A stretch of DNA of 58,863 nt from DTLC01 sp964555645 (lineage in GTDB: Bacteria; Verrucomicrobiota; Verrucomicrobiia; Limisphaerales; DTLC01). The stretch spans positions 1 through 58,863 of the forward strand of contig CAZKTA010000019.1 of NCBI GenBank assembly GCA_964555645.1. The letters run 5' to 3'. This document shows positions 37,280 to 44,426 of the stretch, piece after piece. Under the pieces are notes generated by a model. That model saw nothing but the letters and a program-made list of their open reading frames with translations. It was not told the origin of the DNA and ran no database searches. The position numbers were made by a program, and so were the translations under genes. Each line of letters begins with the position of its first letter. The first letter of the stretch is position 1.

Positions 37280-37843
37280 CAAAAACAGCATCACGCTATC
37301 GCCGTGCTTAAGTGTTTTTACCACTTGCCAATGGGCCGGCACTGCCAGCGTATCGCGTCTTGCGTGACCGAGTACAAACCGGCCATCGTCGGTCAGTAAC
37401 CGTGGCAGGTGCGGATTGTCCAAGAGCCTTTGTGCAAGTGAAGTTGACCTGTGACCAACGTTTTTCTCGCCGTAGGGCGGGTCGGCCAGGATCAGATCGA
37501 ACCGCTGGTCTGTTGCTGCCAACTGCGCAATTGCGCTGAACACATCCTGGACGCGCACTTCAATTGCATCGGTTGGCAAACCAGCAATACGCGTGTTCTG
37601 CCGGATAAACTCGGCGTGTTTATTCGATTTTTCGACACATACTGCCGCAGTAGCACCGCGACTCAGACAGTCAAGGCTTAACGCGCCCGTACCGGCAAAC
37701 AACTCAAGCACGTGCGCGCCTACAACTCGTGTGCCCAAGCTGTTAAACACGGCTTGTTTAATAAGATCCGATGTCGGCCTGACTGCACCGCCTTTGGGCA
37801 CCTTGAGAATCCGTCGAACAGCTTTACCGCCGGTAATTCGCAT
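37268..37843 (-). CDS. rsmD: 16S rRNA (guanine-966-N2)-methyltransferase RsmD
   Basis: 191 residues from the ATG at 37843 (MRITGGKAVRRILKVPKG); the ORF extends to 37879 but the extra residues are not family-like. RsmD methylates G966 of 16S rRNA with SAM. Motifs: RPTSDLIKQAVFNSLG near the N-terminus, the SAM loop VLELFAGTGALSLDCLSRGA, and the N6/N2 base-methyltransferase catalytic DPPYGEK near residue 122. It is divergent from the TPR gene across 104 bases. Confidence 0.95.
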   Translation of the reverse strand: MRITGGKAVRRILKVPKGGAVRPTSDLIKQAVFNSLGTRVVGAHVLELFAGTGALSLDCLSRGATAAVCVEKSNKHAEFIRQNTRIAGLPTDAIEVRVQDVFSAIAQLAATDQRFDLILADPPYGEKNVGHRSTSLAQRLLDNPHLPRLLTDDGRFVLGHARRDTLAVPAHWQVVKTLKHGDSVMLFLKRA

Positions 37844-37947
37844 GAGACAAATTGAACCAACATAGGCCGCTGCTGCCAATGCTTGTTTTCAGTGTGCGTG
37901 CCTGTAGGTTGGGTCCGAGGAACCAAATTTGTCGGTGCGGTTTAAGT

Positions 37948-38451
37948 ATGGAACAGATTGAACCGCCAGACTTGCATTATCTGAACGCTGCCATTGGATG
38001 GCTTGAGCTTGGTAGCCCTGCCGAGGCACGTACCGAGCTGGACAATATCAGCATGGTGAACCAGATGCACCCAGATGTGCTCGAGGTGCGCTGTATGGTT
38101 TACGCCGAGTTGAAAGATTGGTCGGCAGCACTCGCAAGCGCACGTGCGTTGGTTGAGCGCGCACCAGACCGCCCGAGTGGATGGTTACACTTTGCCTATG
38201 CGCTGAGGCGTGTGCCTGGAGGCGGCCTGCAAAAGGCGTGGGAGGTGCTGCGGCCGGCCTATGACAAATTCCCGGACGAACCGATCATTGCCTTTAATCT
38301 TGCGTGTTACGCCTGCCAGCTCGGCCAATTGACCGAGGCACGCCGTTTGCTCAAGCGGGCATTTGCAGTTGGAGACACCGACAAGTTAAAACAAATGGCG
38401 CTTACCGATCCCGACCTTGAGCCGCTATGGCCCGAAATAGGATCGCTTTGA
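37948..38451 (+). CDS. TPR-repeat protein
   Basis: 167 residues from ATG 37948. It shows alternating helices with TPR-like spacing of conserved small residues: LGSPAEARTELDNI, ELKDWSAALASARALVERAPDR, GGLQKAWEVLRPAYDKFPDEPIIAFNL and LGQLTEARRLLKRAF. This implies three to four TPR units and a protein-binding scaffold role. No signal peptide is seen. Proteins of this kind are common, and no partner is evident. The stop is 1 base from the 3' end of the VanZ gene on the other strand. Confidence 0.85.
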   Translation: MEQIEPPDLHYLNAAIGWLELGSPAEARTELDNISMVNQMHPDVLEVRCMVYAELKDWSAALASARALVERAPDRPSGWLHFAYALRRVPGGGLQKAWEVLRPAYDKFPDEPIIAFNLACYACQLGQLTEARRLLKRAFAVGDTDKLKQMALTDPDLEPLWPEIGSL

Positions 38452-38452
38452 T

Positions 38453-38977
38453 TCAAAGTGCGTCTTCAGTTTTTTGCTTATCCCTCACGGAGCACCTACG
38501 GCCCCAAAACAACCAAAGCAAAAAAAGCGCAATTCCCGCCCCGGCAATATCAATTAACACATCGCGCATCGCACCTTGGCGCGAGGGCACAAAACTCTGG
38601 CGAAATTCGTCAAACACTGCGTACAGCGCCGTAAGAACGAGCGCCAGACGCGCATCTGCCCAGTGCCAGGTTAGCTTGTTTTTTTTTGAAGATTTGGCAA
38701 GTGCGCGCCAAAACAACAACGCCAGAACACCGAATTCGACTGCATGTGCGCATTTGCGGATACAAAGAATAATTACGCTGGCTTGGTCCTCAGGTATGTT
38801 CGGGAAAAACCATCGGATGATCGGCCCCAGAATGCGTGACGTGTTCGGAACTGAAAGCGCATTACCTGACCCGGAAAAAATTAGGGTCATCCAGATAACC
38901 ACAGGCAGCCAATATCGGGCAAAGGACGCTATGCCGGACACGCCCCATAGCAAACAAGGCCAAGGTCGTTTTGGCAA
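38453..38977 (-). CDS. VanZ-like family membrane protein
   Basis: 174 residues with four predicted membrane helices. VanZ-like signatures are visible: VVIWMTLIFSGSG in helix 1, the IRKCAHAVEFGVLALLFWRAL motif, LTALYAVFDEFRQSFVPSRQGAMRDVLIDIAGAGIAL near the end. DE-x-x-Q and the R-x-x-D/D-V-L-D pattern define the family. Some members confer teicoplanin resistance, but most have unknown roles in envelope lipid or glycan biology. A downstream gap of ~50 bases separates it from recO on the same strand. Confidence 0.9.
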   Translation of the reverse strand: MPKRPWPCLLWGVSGIASFARYWLPVVIWMTLIFSGSGNALSVPNTSRILGPIIRWFFPNIPEDQASVIILCIRKCAHAVEFGVLALLFWRALAKSSKKNKLTWHWADARLALVLTALYAVFDEFRQSFVPSRQGAMRDVLIDIAGAGIALFLLWLFWGRRCSVRDKQKTEDAL

Positions 38978-39027
38978 GAGTTTGCTCCGGCACAGGCTCG
39001 GTTGTCCGGGCAGGCCTTAGGTTGTGA

Positions 39028-39681
39028 TTACAGCGTGCTGGATGCTTTAAGCGCTTCAGCCCGGCCTTCGGGTAACTTGCCGAGGTGATAGATCAAAAAT
39101 CCGTGTAAGAATTGGCGCAATTCAGTTGTTTGGGTATCCGTTGGATGCAGCCGCGGAAGCGCGTCCCAGTCACGCTCGATCAGGTATTTAACGATCTGTT
39201 TCGAGCCCGGGCTGAGATGCATTTTATCCGGGTTGGGTTTAAGTCCCAGCTCCGTCAAAAGCTTCAGTTCAAATGCAAAAATAGCATGTGCACCAGACGG
39301 GTTAGAGCACAAATGCGCCAACAATCCCAAAAAGAGATTGAACATACCTGGTAACGGTGTTTCGGTTTCGGTTGTTTGCTCGATAAGCGCAGCGCAATAT
39401 GAAGCCTGTTGGAGCCGCCCAAGACTTGTCCGCAACACAGGATGTGTTTCACGTACGCTCACCTCTTTGAGTGTATGCAGATCGGCCCGCCTGCTGCGGT
39501 AGAAGTTTAAGTCGCACAAATAAAACAGGTCCAGTTTCCCCCTGAACGGCGAGTTTGGCCTATGTGCGCCCTTGGCTGCCGTTACGATTCGACCGTGTGT
39601 GGGGGTGAGCCAGTGCACAAGCAGACTGGTATCAGTCAACGGATAAGTCCGCATCACTATGCCTATGGCAGACTCGATCAC
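39028..39681 (-). CDS. recO: DNA repair protein RecO
   Basis: 217 residues. RecO helps load RecA at single-strand gaps with RecF and RecR. The N-terminal OB fold shows the standard pattern (IESAIGIVMRTYPLTDTSLLVHWLTPTHGRI, AAKGAHRPNSPFRGKL), followed by a helical domain (QQASYCAALIEQTTE, LLTELGLKPN). The zinc-finger cysteines found in many RecO proteins are absent. It is somewhat shorter than the ~240 residues of the E. coli protein. It is likely co-transcribed with vanZ-like downstream. Confidence 0.9.
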   Translation of the reverse strand: MIESAIGIVMRTYPLTDTSLLVHWLTPTHGRIVTAAKGAHRPNSPFRGKLDLFYLCDLNFYRSRRADLHTLKEVSVRETHPVLRTSLGRLQQASYCAALIEQTTETETPLPGMFNLFLGLLAHLCSNPSGAHAIFAFELKLLTELGLKPNPDKMHLSPGSKQIVKYLIERDWDALPRLHPTDTQTTELRQFLHGFLIYHLGKLPEGRAEALKASSTL

Positions 39682-39790
39682 AGGGGCCTATGCACCGGTA
39701 TAATGTGTAGCCATTAAAGCGTTACAACACGGAACAGTTTGACGGCGGCCGGTGTTACATGTCGGGTGCACTTGTGGTTTTTGGCGTCTG

Positions 39791-40531
39791 TTAAGTACGG
39801 GTGGCAGAGGTTGGCGTGAGTGGTTGTGTTCCATAGTCCGGCGAAACTGAGCCAAGGCTGATTATGTACTTGATGCCTTCGGCAACAGACATGTCGAGTT
39901 TTGTGACCTTGTCTTCAGGCACAAGCACAAGAAAACCCGTTGTTGGATTTGGCGTTGTAGGGACAAATACGCACACGACCTTTTCTTTGGTTTTCGCCTG
40001 AACTTCTTCGTGTTGCTCGCTTGTGACGAACCCAACTGCGTATAACCCCGGACGCGGGAACTCGACCAAGACAACCGTTTTGAATGCGGTTTTTTTGCCG
40101 GACGTGAGCGCTTCATTGACCTGTTTGACCGTGCCGTAGATTTTGTTGAGCAACGGCACACGCAACATCGTATTGTCGAACCACGTAATAATGCGTTTGC
40201 CCATATAGTAGCGCGTCAGAAGACCAGCCAAGCAAACCAACAAAAACGCAACTACAAATGCCATTACGCGCCAATACCATATCATCGGGCCGCGCCCGTC
40301 GTCCGTGTGCGTAATTGCGCGCGGCATAAAAAAAAGTAGCGTGTCGGTAAATGCGGCGATTGTGCCAAAAAGCCATTTGACGACCGCCAGTGTAATTACT
40401 GCAGGCAAGACCACCGCAAGCCCGGTCACAAAACACGCGCGCCAGTGCACAAAAAACTTTTGCTTCACGACGTGGATTTTAGGTTCTAGCAGCTTGTAGC
40501 TCAAGGCAAAGGGCCAAGACCGGTCAATCAA
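39791..40531 (-). CDS. DUF502-family membrane protein
   Basis: Up to 246 residues from a TTG start; GTG at 40468 is a likely alternative. There are two membrane segments: ACFVTGLAVVLPAVITLAVVKWLF and VMAFVVAFLLVCLAGLLTRYYMG, the latter followed by the family-typical VPLLNKIYGTVKQVNEAL motif. The C-terminal half has strongly conserved stretches (VVLVEFPRPGLYAVGFVTS, VFVPTTPNPTTGFLVLVPEDKV) that place it in the DUF502 family. Its function is unknown; homologs are found in many Gram-negative bacteria and plants. The gene is monocistronic by spacing. Confidence 0.88.
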   Translation of the reverse strand: MIDRSWPFALSYKLLEPKIHVVKQKFFVHWRACFVTGLAVVLPAVITLAVVKWLFGTIAAFTDTLLFFMPRAITHTDDGRGPMIWYWRVMAFVVAFLLVCLAGLLTRYYMGKRIITWFDNTMLRVPLLNKIYGTVKQVNEALTSGKKTAFKTVVLVEFPRPGLYAVGFVTSEQHEEVQAKTKEKVVCVFVPTTPNPTTGFLVLVPEDKVTKLDMSVAEGIKYIISLGSVSPDYGTQPLTPTSATRT

Positions 40532-40951
40532 CCCACTTCAAAATGTCCGCTTGCGCCGTGTATGGTTTGACAAATGTGCAATCTTACATCCAAACGAACT
40601 TCAAGACGCGCAGTCGCTTGCGGAACCGCAGTTGGAAGCAGTTTTTTGTGAATGTGTGGGTTAGACCCGGCACAGACGTTGTTAATGACGCAGGTTACGC
40701 TCCCATTGCGTCAGTTTAATCGCTGAATCTGCACATGCGACTGTATCTTGTTACTTTCTTGGCACCATGCCCGACAGACCAGTCTCTTTGTCGCTCACTT
40801 GATAAGTGCTGAGCGTACAGACGCACTCGAAAATGCAGCTTACCTAACCCACCACAGCTGCAGCAAAGTTGTTTGCTGCTCTTGAAGTCAACCTTGAAAA
40901 GCGATCTGGTCCACGTTTTTGTGATAAGAATCTGATGCGGGTAACCAGCGA
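40532..40951. other. Intergenic region with a hairpin at 40860-40879
   Basis: 420 bases between DUF502 and ybeY. GCAGCAAA-GTTG-TTTGCTGC forms an 8-bp perfect stem 72 bases past the ybeY stop, a plausible end signal for the minus-strand operon, though without a T-tract. A weaker GACGCA ... TGCGTC pair lies further on. Nothing else is recognised. Confidence 0.4.
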
Positions 40952-41515
40952 TCAGCGGCCATCGGCATGGCCGGGTTGACGCTCTATACTTTTGAGAGGG
41001 AATTCGCGCGCAATTTGACGAAGCAACTTGTCTTCGAGCTTCTTCATTTTGCGGCGGCTGGCCGGTGTTTGATCGTCGTAACCGAGCAGATGCAATACGC
41101 CATGCACAAGATACCGACTAAGCTCCGCCTGCCACGAGGTGTTAAACCTGCGCGCTTGTTTGATTGCCTCGCTCACACAAATGTAAATCTCGCCGTAAAG
41201 TTCGCACTGGGATGGTTGGCACGGGTCAAACGCGTGCATGTGATTGGCCGGCGCATTGCCGTAGTCAAAAGCAATCACGTCTGTCGGGCCCGACTGCTGC
41301 AAGAACGTTTCGTTTAAGTGGGTTATTTGCGTTGTACCAACCAGGCACACCCCTAATCTGCAGGAAGCAATTCCAAGTTGTTTTTCGAGCAGCGCAGCGG
41401 TCATTTTGCGCAGGAGCGGCGTGTTGACACTGCGGCTGCGCTGGCGATTGGCTATTACGAGGTCAAACCGGCCAGGAAAATGCGCGCGCTTGATTTTAGC
41501 TTTTCTATTGGTCAT
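40952..41515 (-). CDS. ybeY: Endoribonuclease YbeY (16S rRNA maturation)
   Basis: 187 residues. YbeY is a metal-dependent RNase needed for 16S 3' end processing and ribosome quality control. The metal motif here reads HGVLHLLGYDD (near residue 140): the first two histidines are as in E. coli (HGTLHLLGYDH), but the third ligand His is Asp. A GYDD form is also known to me in other phyla, so it may still bind metal. TDVIAFDYG near residue 85 is the other family signature. The start overlaps the end of phoH by 4 bases (translational coupling), the conserved phoH-ybeY pair. Confidence 0.9.
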   Translation of the reverse strand: MTNRKAKIKRAHFPGRFDLVIANRQRSRSVNTPLLRKMTAALLEKQLGIASCRLGVCLVGTTQITHLNETFLQQSGPTDVIAFDYGNAPANHMHAFDPCQPSQCELYGEIYICVSEAIKQARRFNTSWQAELSRYLVHGVLHLLGYDDQTPASRRKMKKLEDKLLRQIAREFPLKSIERQPGHADGR

Positions 41516-42483
41516 GTGCCTAACGACCTTGCCCTGGCACGATGTTCCTCGTAAGCGGTAATGATGCGTTGCACCAGCGGATGCCGGAAAATATCGCGTT
41601 TACCAAGCTCAATAATTGCGATGCCTTCGACGTCCTTGAGGATCCGGTGGGCCTCGATCAGGCCAGATTGCTTGTTCGGGGGTAGGTCAACCTGGGTTTC
41701 ATCGCCCGTGATAACCGCTTTTGAGCCGTGGCCGAGCCGCGTTAGGAACATGAGCATTTGTTCGGTGGTCGAGTTTTGCGCTTCGTCCAATATGATGAAC
41801 GCGTTGTTCAGCGTGCGCCCGCGCATGTAGGCAAGGGGCGCAATCTCGATTACGTTGCGTTCCATCTGTTTTTGGACTTCCTCTGCCGGCAACATGTCGT
41901 AAAGCGCATCGTGCAACGGCCGGAGATAAGGCATGATTTTCTCGTAAAGGTCCCCGGGCAAAAAACCGAGCGCTTCGCCTGCTTCAACCGCCGGGCGTGT
42001 CAGGATTATACGCGAGACCTTGCCTTCACGAAGCGCCGCAAGCGCCATCGCAACTGCCAGGTAGGTTTTGCCTGTGCCGGCAGGCCCGACTGCAATTGTG
42101 ATGTCGTACTTGCGGATAGCGTCAACGTAGCGTTTTTGACCGGGTGTTTTGGGTGTTACAGACGGCTTTTTATCCGAGGTACAGATTCGGTCGGCCATCA
42201 AATTTTTGAGGGCGTCGGCCCCTTCATTTTTGATGACCTGCAATGCATGCGCAAATTCACGGTTACGAAGCGGCACACCCGCTTTCAGTTGTGACTCAAG
42301 CTGCATGAAGAGCTGTTTTGCACGGTCAATTGCCGCGGGTGCACCTTCGAGTTTGATCCAGCCGTCACGTGAAGTAGCTTTAACACCGAGTTCGTCCTGC
42401 AACGCTTGCAGATTACGCGCGTCGTTGTTGTAGAGTTGTTGTGCGAAACGCGCGCTTTCGAAATGCAAAGTCTCCGTTGGCAT
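41512..42483 (-). CDS. phoH: PhoH-family ATPase (PhoL)
   Basis: 323 residues. A KH-like N-terminal region (residues ~5-80) precedes a P-loop ATPase core with Walker A GPAGTGKTYLA near residue 137 and Walker B IILDEAQN near 232. SKAVITGDETQVDLP and the LTRPAVEAGEALGFLPGD loop are diagnostic. PhoH is proposed to act with YbeY in RNA metabolism. The start is 146 bases after the HIT gene, so it may have its own promoter in the same orientation. Confidence 0.95.
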   Translation of the reverse strand: MPTETLHFESARFAQQLYNNDARNLQALQDELGVKATSRDGWIKLEGAPAAIDRAKQLFMQLESQLKAGVPLRNREFAHALQVIKNEGADALKNLMADRICTSDKKPSVTPKTPGQKRYVDAIRKYDITIAVGPAGTGKTYLAVAMALAALREGKVSRIILTRPAVEAGEALGFLPGDLYEKIMPYLRPLHDALYDMLPAEEVQKQMERNVIEIAPLAYMRGRTLNNAFIILDEAQNSTTEQMLMFLTRLGHGSKAVITGDETQVDLPPNKQSGLIEAHRILKDVEGIAIIELGKRDIFRHPLVQRIITAYEEHRARARSLGT

Positions 42484-42629
42484 GTGTTAGCAGCTTGAAG
42501 AGTGTCGAACCGTCAGACTCACGCGAATCCGAAAGCTAGCTACCGACCGGGTCAAACGCAAGCCGAGCAAAGTGCGGTTTGTGGACTTTGGACTAATGCG
42601 CAGTTTGACCTGCATGAACGTTGAACGGG

Positions 42630-43118
42630 TCATTTGGCAAGTGCAGCTCGCAACTTTGCGGCTGTTTCAGAGAGTGCCTCAGGCAGCACGGTTGTGCCAG
42701 CTAGCACAGGCATGAAATTGGTGTCGCCCGACCAGCGCGGCACTACGTGAATATGCACGTGTTCAACCACGCCTGCGCCTGCAACTTTGCCAATGTTGAT
42801 GCCCACGTTAAAACCCTCTGGGTTCATCACCTGCTTCAATGCATTTATACAACGTGTGGTGAGTTTCATCAAGTCGGTGAGTTCATCATTGGTTAACCCG
42901 GTGAGATCCGCACACTGTTTATATGGCACAACCATCAGGTGCCCGGCAGTGTACGGGTAGCGGTTTAGCAGGGCAAAACATGTGCGCTCGCGTGCAATGA
43001 CATAATTTGCCTCGTCATCATTGGCACGTGCAATACAGGTGAAGAGCGATCCATCGGCCGGCAACGGTTTTGGCGCTCTTATATATTCGATGCGCCATGG
43101 TGCATGCAAAGTTTCCAT
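42630..43118 (-). CDS. HIT-family nucleotide hydrolase/phosphorylase
   Basis: 162 residues. The histidine-triad catalytic motif HVHIHVVPRW (near residue 120) is preceded by GFNVGINIGKVAGAG and by PYTAGHLMVVPYK. The extended N-terminus and the NRYPYTAGHLMV motif resemble Ap4A phosphorylase-like HIT proteins such as Rv2613c rather than the short HINT class. Substrates would be nucleotidyl phosphates or dinucleoside polyphosphates. The gap to the upstream response-regulator gene is 39 bases, suggesting co-transcription. Confidence 0.92.
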   Translation of the reverse strand: METLHAPWRIEYIRAPKPLPADGSLFTCIARANDDEANYVIARERTCFALLNRYPYTAGHLMVVPYKQCADLTGLTNDELTDLMKLTTRCINALKQVMNPEGFNVGINIGKVAGAGVVEHVHIHVVPRWSGDTNFMPVLAGTTVLPEALSETAAKLRAALAK

Positions 43119-43157
43119 GGCACAAAAACTATCCCGACCCTAGGCCGCTGTCAAAGC

Positions 43158-44423
43158 TCAGGCCGGGCATGTGCCGACCGGCTGTTGCGCAGCAAAATTT
43201 TTATTCTGCTCGGCTGGGGGCGGGAGTCTGTTGCGCCACACGTACACTAGCGCTTTGATTGCCAGCTCGACAAACAGGAACGGTTTGGCGATCAGGTCTG
43301 TGCCACCACTCATCGTAGTGTTTGCGCGGCTTTCGAAATCGTTGATGGGTGTCACAAACACAACGGGCGTGTGCGCGTAATCGGGCAAGGTGCGGATTTT
43401 GCCGCAGAGTTCGTAACCGGAGAGGTCAGGTAGATCAACATCCAGCGCTATGAAATCGAATTTAGCCCGGTTAACAAGTCTGAGTGCAGCATCGGCATTT
43501 TCGGCAATCACACATCGCAGCTTTGCCTTCTGCAGTGCGTAAACGATCGCACGACGCGAAATGGCTTCGTCGTCAATAACAAGCGCAGTCGCAGTCGGTA
43601 TTTCACTTGTGCCGTCAGTTGCCGCATTGGTGAACAGCACCCCAAGAAAGTCAACGCCCAACGCCATCGTCCGGAGTGTCGAGGCGTTGATGTTCTTTGG
43701 TTTTTCACGCAGTTCTTTTGTCAGCGCCTCAAGCGCAGCCGATAAATGCGCGATCTGGACAAGGCCAGTCAGCCCTGCATTGCCTGTTAGTGCATGAAGT
43801 TTACGCTGTAGTTCGTACAGTTGGTTGAGTTGTTTACCTTCAGCTTCGCTTTTAACGAATTCCTGCAGATTTGTCCGCAACCCAGTCAGCACTGTTGGCA
43901 GCTCGGCAACGAATTGCTTGCGCAGCTCAGCAATGAACTTTCGATCGGCTTCGGCGGCCTTAGCCAATTCGTCGGCCGGCTCAGGCTTTGCCTGTGCACC
44001 GACCTGAGTTGGTTTCTGGGTAGCTTGGGTTTCAGGACGTGGCTTCGATTCGGCGTAATCTTCCAGGACGCTGTTCACGATCTCGACCACGTTTTTCGGC
44101 GTGCAATTGACCTTTGAAAGACACTTTGTTGCACCCGCCCGCCACGCTTCGCTGACCATCGCGCTCAGATACGCGTTGGTAAGCACAACAACAGGTATAT
44201 GTTGTGTGTCCTCGTTTGCCCGGATGTGCTTTAAGACCTCCACGCCGCTCATCTTCGGCAGGATGAGGTCCAGTATGATCACGTCGGGCATGACACTGTG
44301 TACCATTTGCACCCCAGCCTCACCGTCCAGCGCGATTGATACCTCGAACCCGGCTGCAGCGAACCTGTTCCTGTAGATATCAGCAGCAACAAGGTCGTCC
44401 TCGACTAACAGTAGTTTTTTCAT
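43158..44423 (-). CDS. Response regulator REC-Hpt-REC
   Basis: 421 residues with three parts. Residues 1-120 are a receiver (phospho-acceptor Asp52 in IILDLILP, Lys104-region KVN). A linker of ~50 residues rich in Pro, Ala, Gln follows (PETQATQKPTQVGAQAKP). Residues ~190-255 look like a histidine phosphotransfer helix bundle with a potential phospho-His in KLHALTGNAGL. Residues ~275-400 form a second receiver (ALDVDLPDLSGYEL). There is no DNA-binding or enzymatic output. It sits 3 bases past the stop of the hybrid kinase, so together they form a sensorless phosphorelay whose output must be outside this locus or protein-protein. Start and frame are clear (MKKLLLVEDD). Confidence 0.93.
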   Translation of the reverse strand: MKKLLLVEDDLVAADIYRNRFAAAGFEVSIALDGEAGVQMVHSVMPDVIILDLILPKMSGVEVLKHIRANEDTQHIPVVVLTNAYLSAMVSEAWRAGATKCLSKVNCTPKNVVEIVNSVLEDYAESKPRPETQATQKPTQVGAQAKPEPADELAKAAEADRKFIAELRKQFVAELPTVLTGLRTNLQEFVKSEAEGKQLNQLYELQRKLHALTGNAGLTGLVQIAHLSAALEALTKELREKPKNINASTLRTMALGVDFLGVLFTNAATDGTSEIPTATALVIDDEAISRRAIVYALQKAKLRCVIAENADAALRLVNRAKFDFIALDVDLPDLSGYELCGKIRTLPDYAHTPVVFVTPINDFESRANTTMSGGTDLIAKPFLFVELAIKALVYVWRNRLPPPAEQNKNFAAQQPVGTCPA

Positions 44424-44426
44424 GGC

